Below, piece by piece: positions 62,131 to 64,000 of a DNA stretch of 64,000 bases. Position numbers and translations under genes: made by a program. Numbering within the stretch: position 1 is the first letter of the stretch; every line of letters begins with the position of its first letter. The stretch is from Lineus longissimus (lineage: Eukaryota > Nemertea > Pilidiophora > Heteronemertea > Lineidae), in contig NC_088309.1 in assembly GCF_910592395.1 (NCBI RefSeq), positions 22,570,599-22,634,598 on the forward strand, given 5' to 3'. The notes below the pieces were generated by a model, which saw only the letters and a program-made list of their open reading frames with translations, did no database searches and was not told the DNA's origin.

Positions 62131-64000
62131 TAGCTAGTACATACAATACAGATTACCCTTGGTCATTCCCAAAGGTGCATGTTATAAGAATGATAAGAGG
62201 ATGGAAAACAGTGTTACGTATTAATGTTCAAGAACCGCTGTAGTTTTTTTGCTACGTCAATGCTAATTTATACAGAAATCGGTGTCAAAGTTGTTAAGTT
62301 CGACCTTATATCACCACTATTACGATATCAGAATCCACAGTAGTATAGTGTTGTGGTACTCTTCATACATGTACATGTAGTCCAACACCGTATTATTTAT
62401 TTATATTTCGTATTTTCTGACAGATATCGTGACGTCATCGTCGTCAGAGGTTCAAAGGATCATCATGATATCTTCAAGTATAAACCGGGACTATATTCGT
62501 CATTGTTCCCCGTTTTTTATGATACAACTTCAATCCCTGCACCTAATTGAAAGAAGGCCTATGTACATGTACGTCAGCAGGTTTTATTGTGATTTTTTCA
62601 ATTCGTCTACACTGTAGAGGAATAAGGATAACTCTCAAATAGTTTTACATTTCAGACAAATTACTCAATTACATCTGAGTTTGAAAAGAAGTATCTCAAC
62701 GATGTATTCGTTAATGGCAAATGCATTAATGACATGAATTATCATATTTCATGGCTCATGCAGTAAGAATAGGCATTTTTAGAGACATTTTCCCGTTTTG
62801 TATCAGTAAGTTGAGGAATGCAGCTCATCTCTTCCTGTTATGGTACTTAAGGATCTTCAATTTCACATTTGGTAATAAATCAGCCATTGAACACCATGGC
62901 AGAAATAATAACGAGCACTCTGTATTTGGTATTTCTAATGGATAAAGTTGTATTTGCAAGTATTTTACTTTTAAGGGACAAAATGTGATGTCTGCCTCGT
63001 CACATCACTCAAACGAAATCCTTCTTCACTAAAGGTAGTAGCAGTACCATTTTAAACAATGTAAAGACCATATTTATCATTCAAATTCTTTATTTCTTAT
63101 TTACGTTATTTCACATTTGATCATATTAACAAACAGAATAGTTTATAAAATATGTATCAAAAGTAAGAACCACACACACCCCAAGATTGACCCCGAGAAA
63201 AGTTGATAATCTGTGATTCCTGGACTTCTCTCTTAATTTTTGTCGAGTTATTGATATCATGATGCAGAAGACCTGTCTGTAATATAGTATAATTGTAAGT
63301 TCCACTCTGTCCACGAAAGGTGACAATAAAAACTAAAAGCCGACCCGACTCTTGATTTTCTTTCTGTGCCTACTGATTATCAGTATAAGCTTGCATCTTG
63401 GAGTTCCAAAGGGTTGACCATTAGTCAAGACTCCGAGGAGTCTGAAAGTCCGTGTCCGTTGATACCTTATCAGGACTCTATCATGTAAGTGTCAATGTAG
63501 AGTCCTTGGGAAATTACGTCTTAAAGCAAGGATTCCATGACGGATTTAGATTCCAATGACTCAAGCTAGTCTCAAGAAGATCGATCACTTGGGACGTCAA
63601 TGCCGGCAAAGAAAGCATCTGATGATCGCAATATGATCTCCACTGTGAGGATATTGTTTTCTCACGAAATTGACTCATAAATTCAGTAAGTTATTGCTTG
63701 TTAACATGAATACCCTCCAAAATATATATTTGAAATCATGTCACGATTATGTCTAATAGAATTCAGAAAATGAAAGGGGTTGTTAAACTCATGATAAAGC
63801 ATGTTCAAAAGTAATAAGTCTAAATGATAGACGTTTTTCAAAGAACAAAAAACCAAAAAAGGATCAATACACCAGCACAAAGTCTGGCATGAGACACCAA
63901 ATTGAGACAAAAGCTTGCGCTAATGAAATACTATTGGTATATGGAGAATTTGTACGTTTGGACGAAATACCCTGATAGGGTAAAAGAAGTTTTATTATCA

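Larger units (their letters stand above)
58494..64000. other. 3' flank of the fibrinogen-domain gene, no supported gene
   Basis: The first few hundred bases are presumed 3' UTR. I find no exon with recognised domains up to the window end. ORFs on both strands (such as 59834-60166 -, 61851-62093 +, 63126-63326 -) look like chance. It contains a possible decayed fibrinogen-domain fragment and a (TTG)n run. Confidence 0.55.

Noticed and set aside
1-64000. CRISPR array, operons or bacterial features
   Set aside because: Spliced eukaryotic genes throughout; no regularly spaced identical repeats.

Overview
This is a window of an animal genome, about 64 kb, in which every gene I can support lies on the + strand. 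Introns are GT-AG, intergenic DNA is AT-rich, and short ACATGTA-type palindromes are scattered throughout. A fibrinogen-related lectin-like gene and a clan-3 cytochrome P450 fit a marine invertebrate (lophotrochozoan or invertebrate deuterostome). I cannot name the species from sequence alone. The ORFs in the window are mostly single exons, so I built gene models by joining ORF segments at splice sites with matching phase.  Region 1 (about 0.4-20.3 kb) is a tandem cluster of five genes, here called A, RhoGAP, B, C and D. A, B, C and D belong to one family that I do not recognise. Its five-exon plan is: (1) a tiny first exon encoding Met-Gly plus a cysteine-rich N-terminus that looks like a myristoyl/palmitoyl membrane anchor; (2) a disordered exon that usually carries an acidic dileucine motif such as EYEPLL, DREPLL or EKTPLL; (3) a 62-65 nt exon; (4) a 145 nt exon of identical length in all four genes; (5) a last exon encoding a predicted helical domain. 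Intron phases are 0-1-0-1 throughout. Gene A enters the window at its second exon. Gene D has its second exon expanded to 1948 nt, giving a 649-residue disordered linker. The RhoGAP gene between A and B has the same kind of first two exons (MG...CPCC, then ...REPLL) and the same opening phases (0, 1, 0), but then encodes a complete RhoGAP domain of myosin-IX type. The cluster therefore appears to put two different C-terminal modules behind one shared lipid-anchor and sorting leader.  Region 2 (21.1-27.4 kb) is a complete 13-exon cytochrome P450 of clan 3 type (515 residues). The AGFDTT, EALR and heme-Cys motifs are intact.  Region 3 (29.3-58.5 kb) is a secreted protein with a signal peptide, a coiled coil, a Ser/Thr-rich linker and a C-terminal fibrinogen-related domain. 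One intron of about 26 kb separates the coiled-coil exon from the domain exons. That intron holds a 51-bp-period minisatellite, a palindromic foldback element and a cluster of perfect or near-perfect hairpins, but no exon I could recognise. The last 5.5 kb has no supported gene, only a possible decayed fibrinogen-domain fragment near 60 kb.  The main candidate for something undescribed is the lipid-anchored family with its embedded RhoGAP gene. All gene models are predictions without transcript support.
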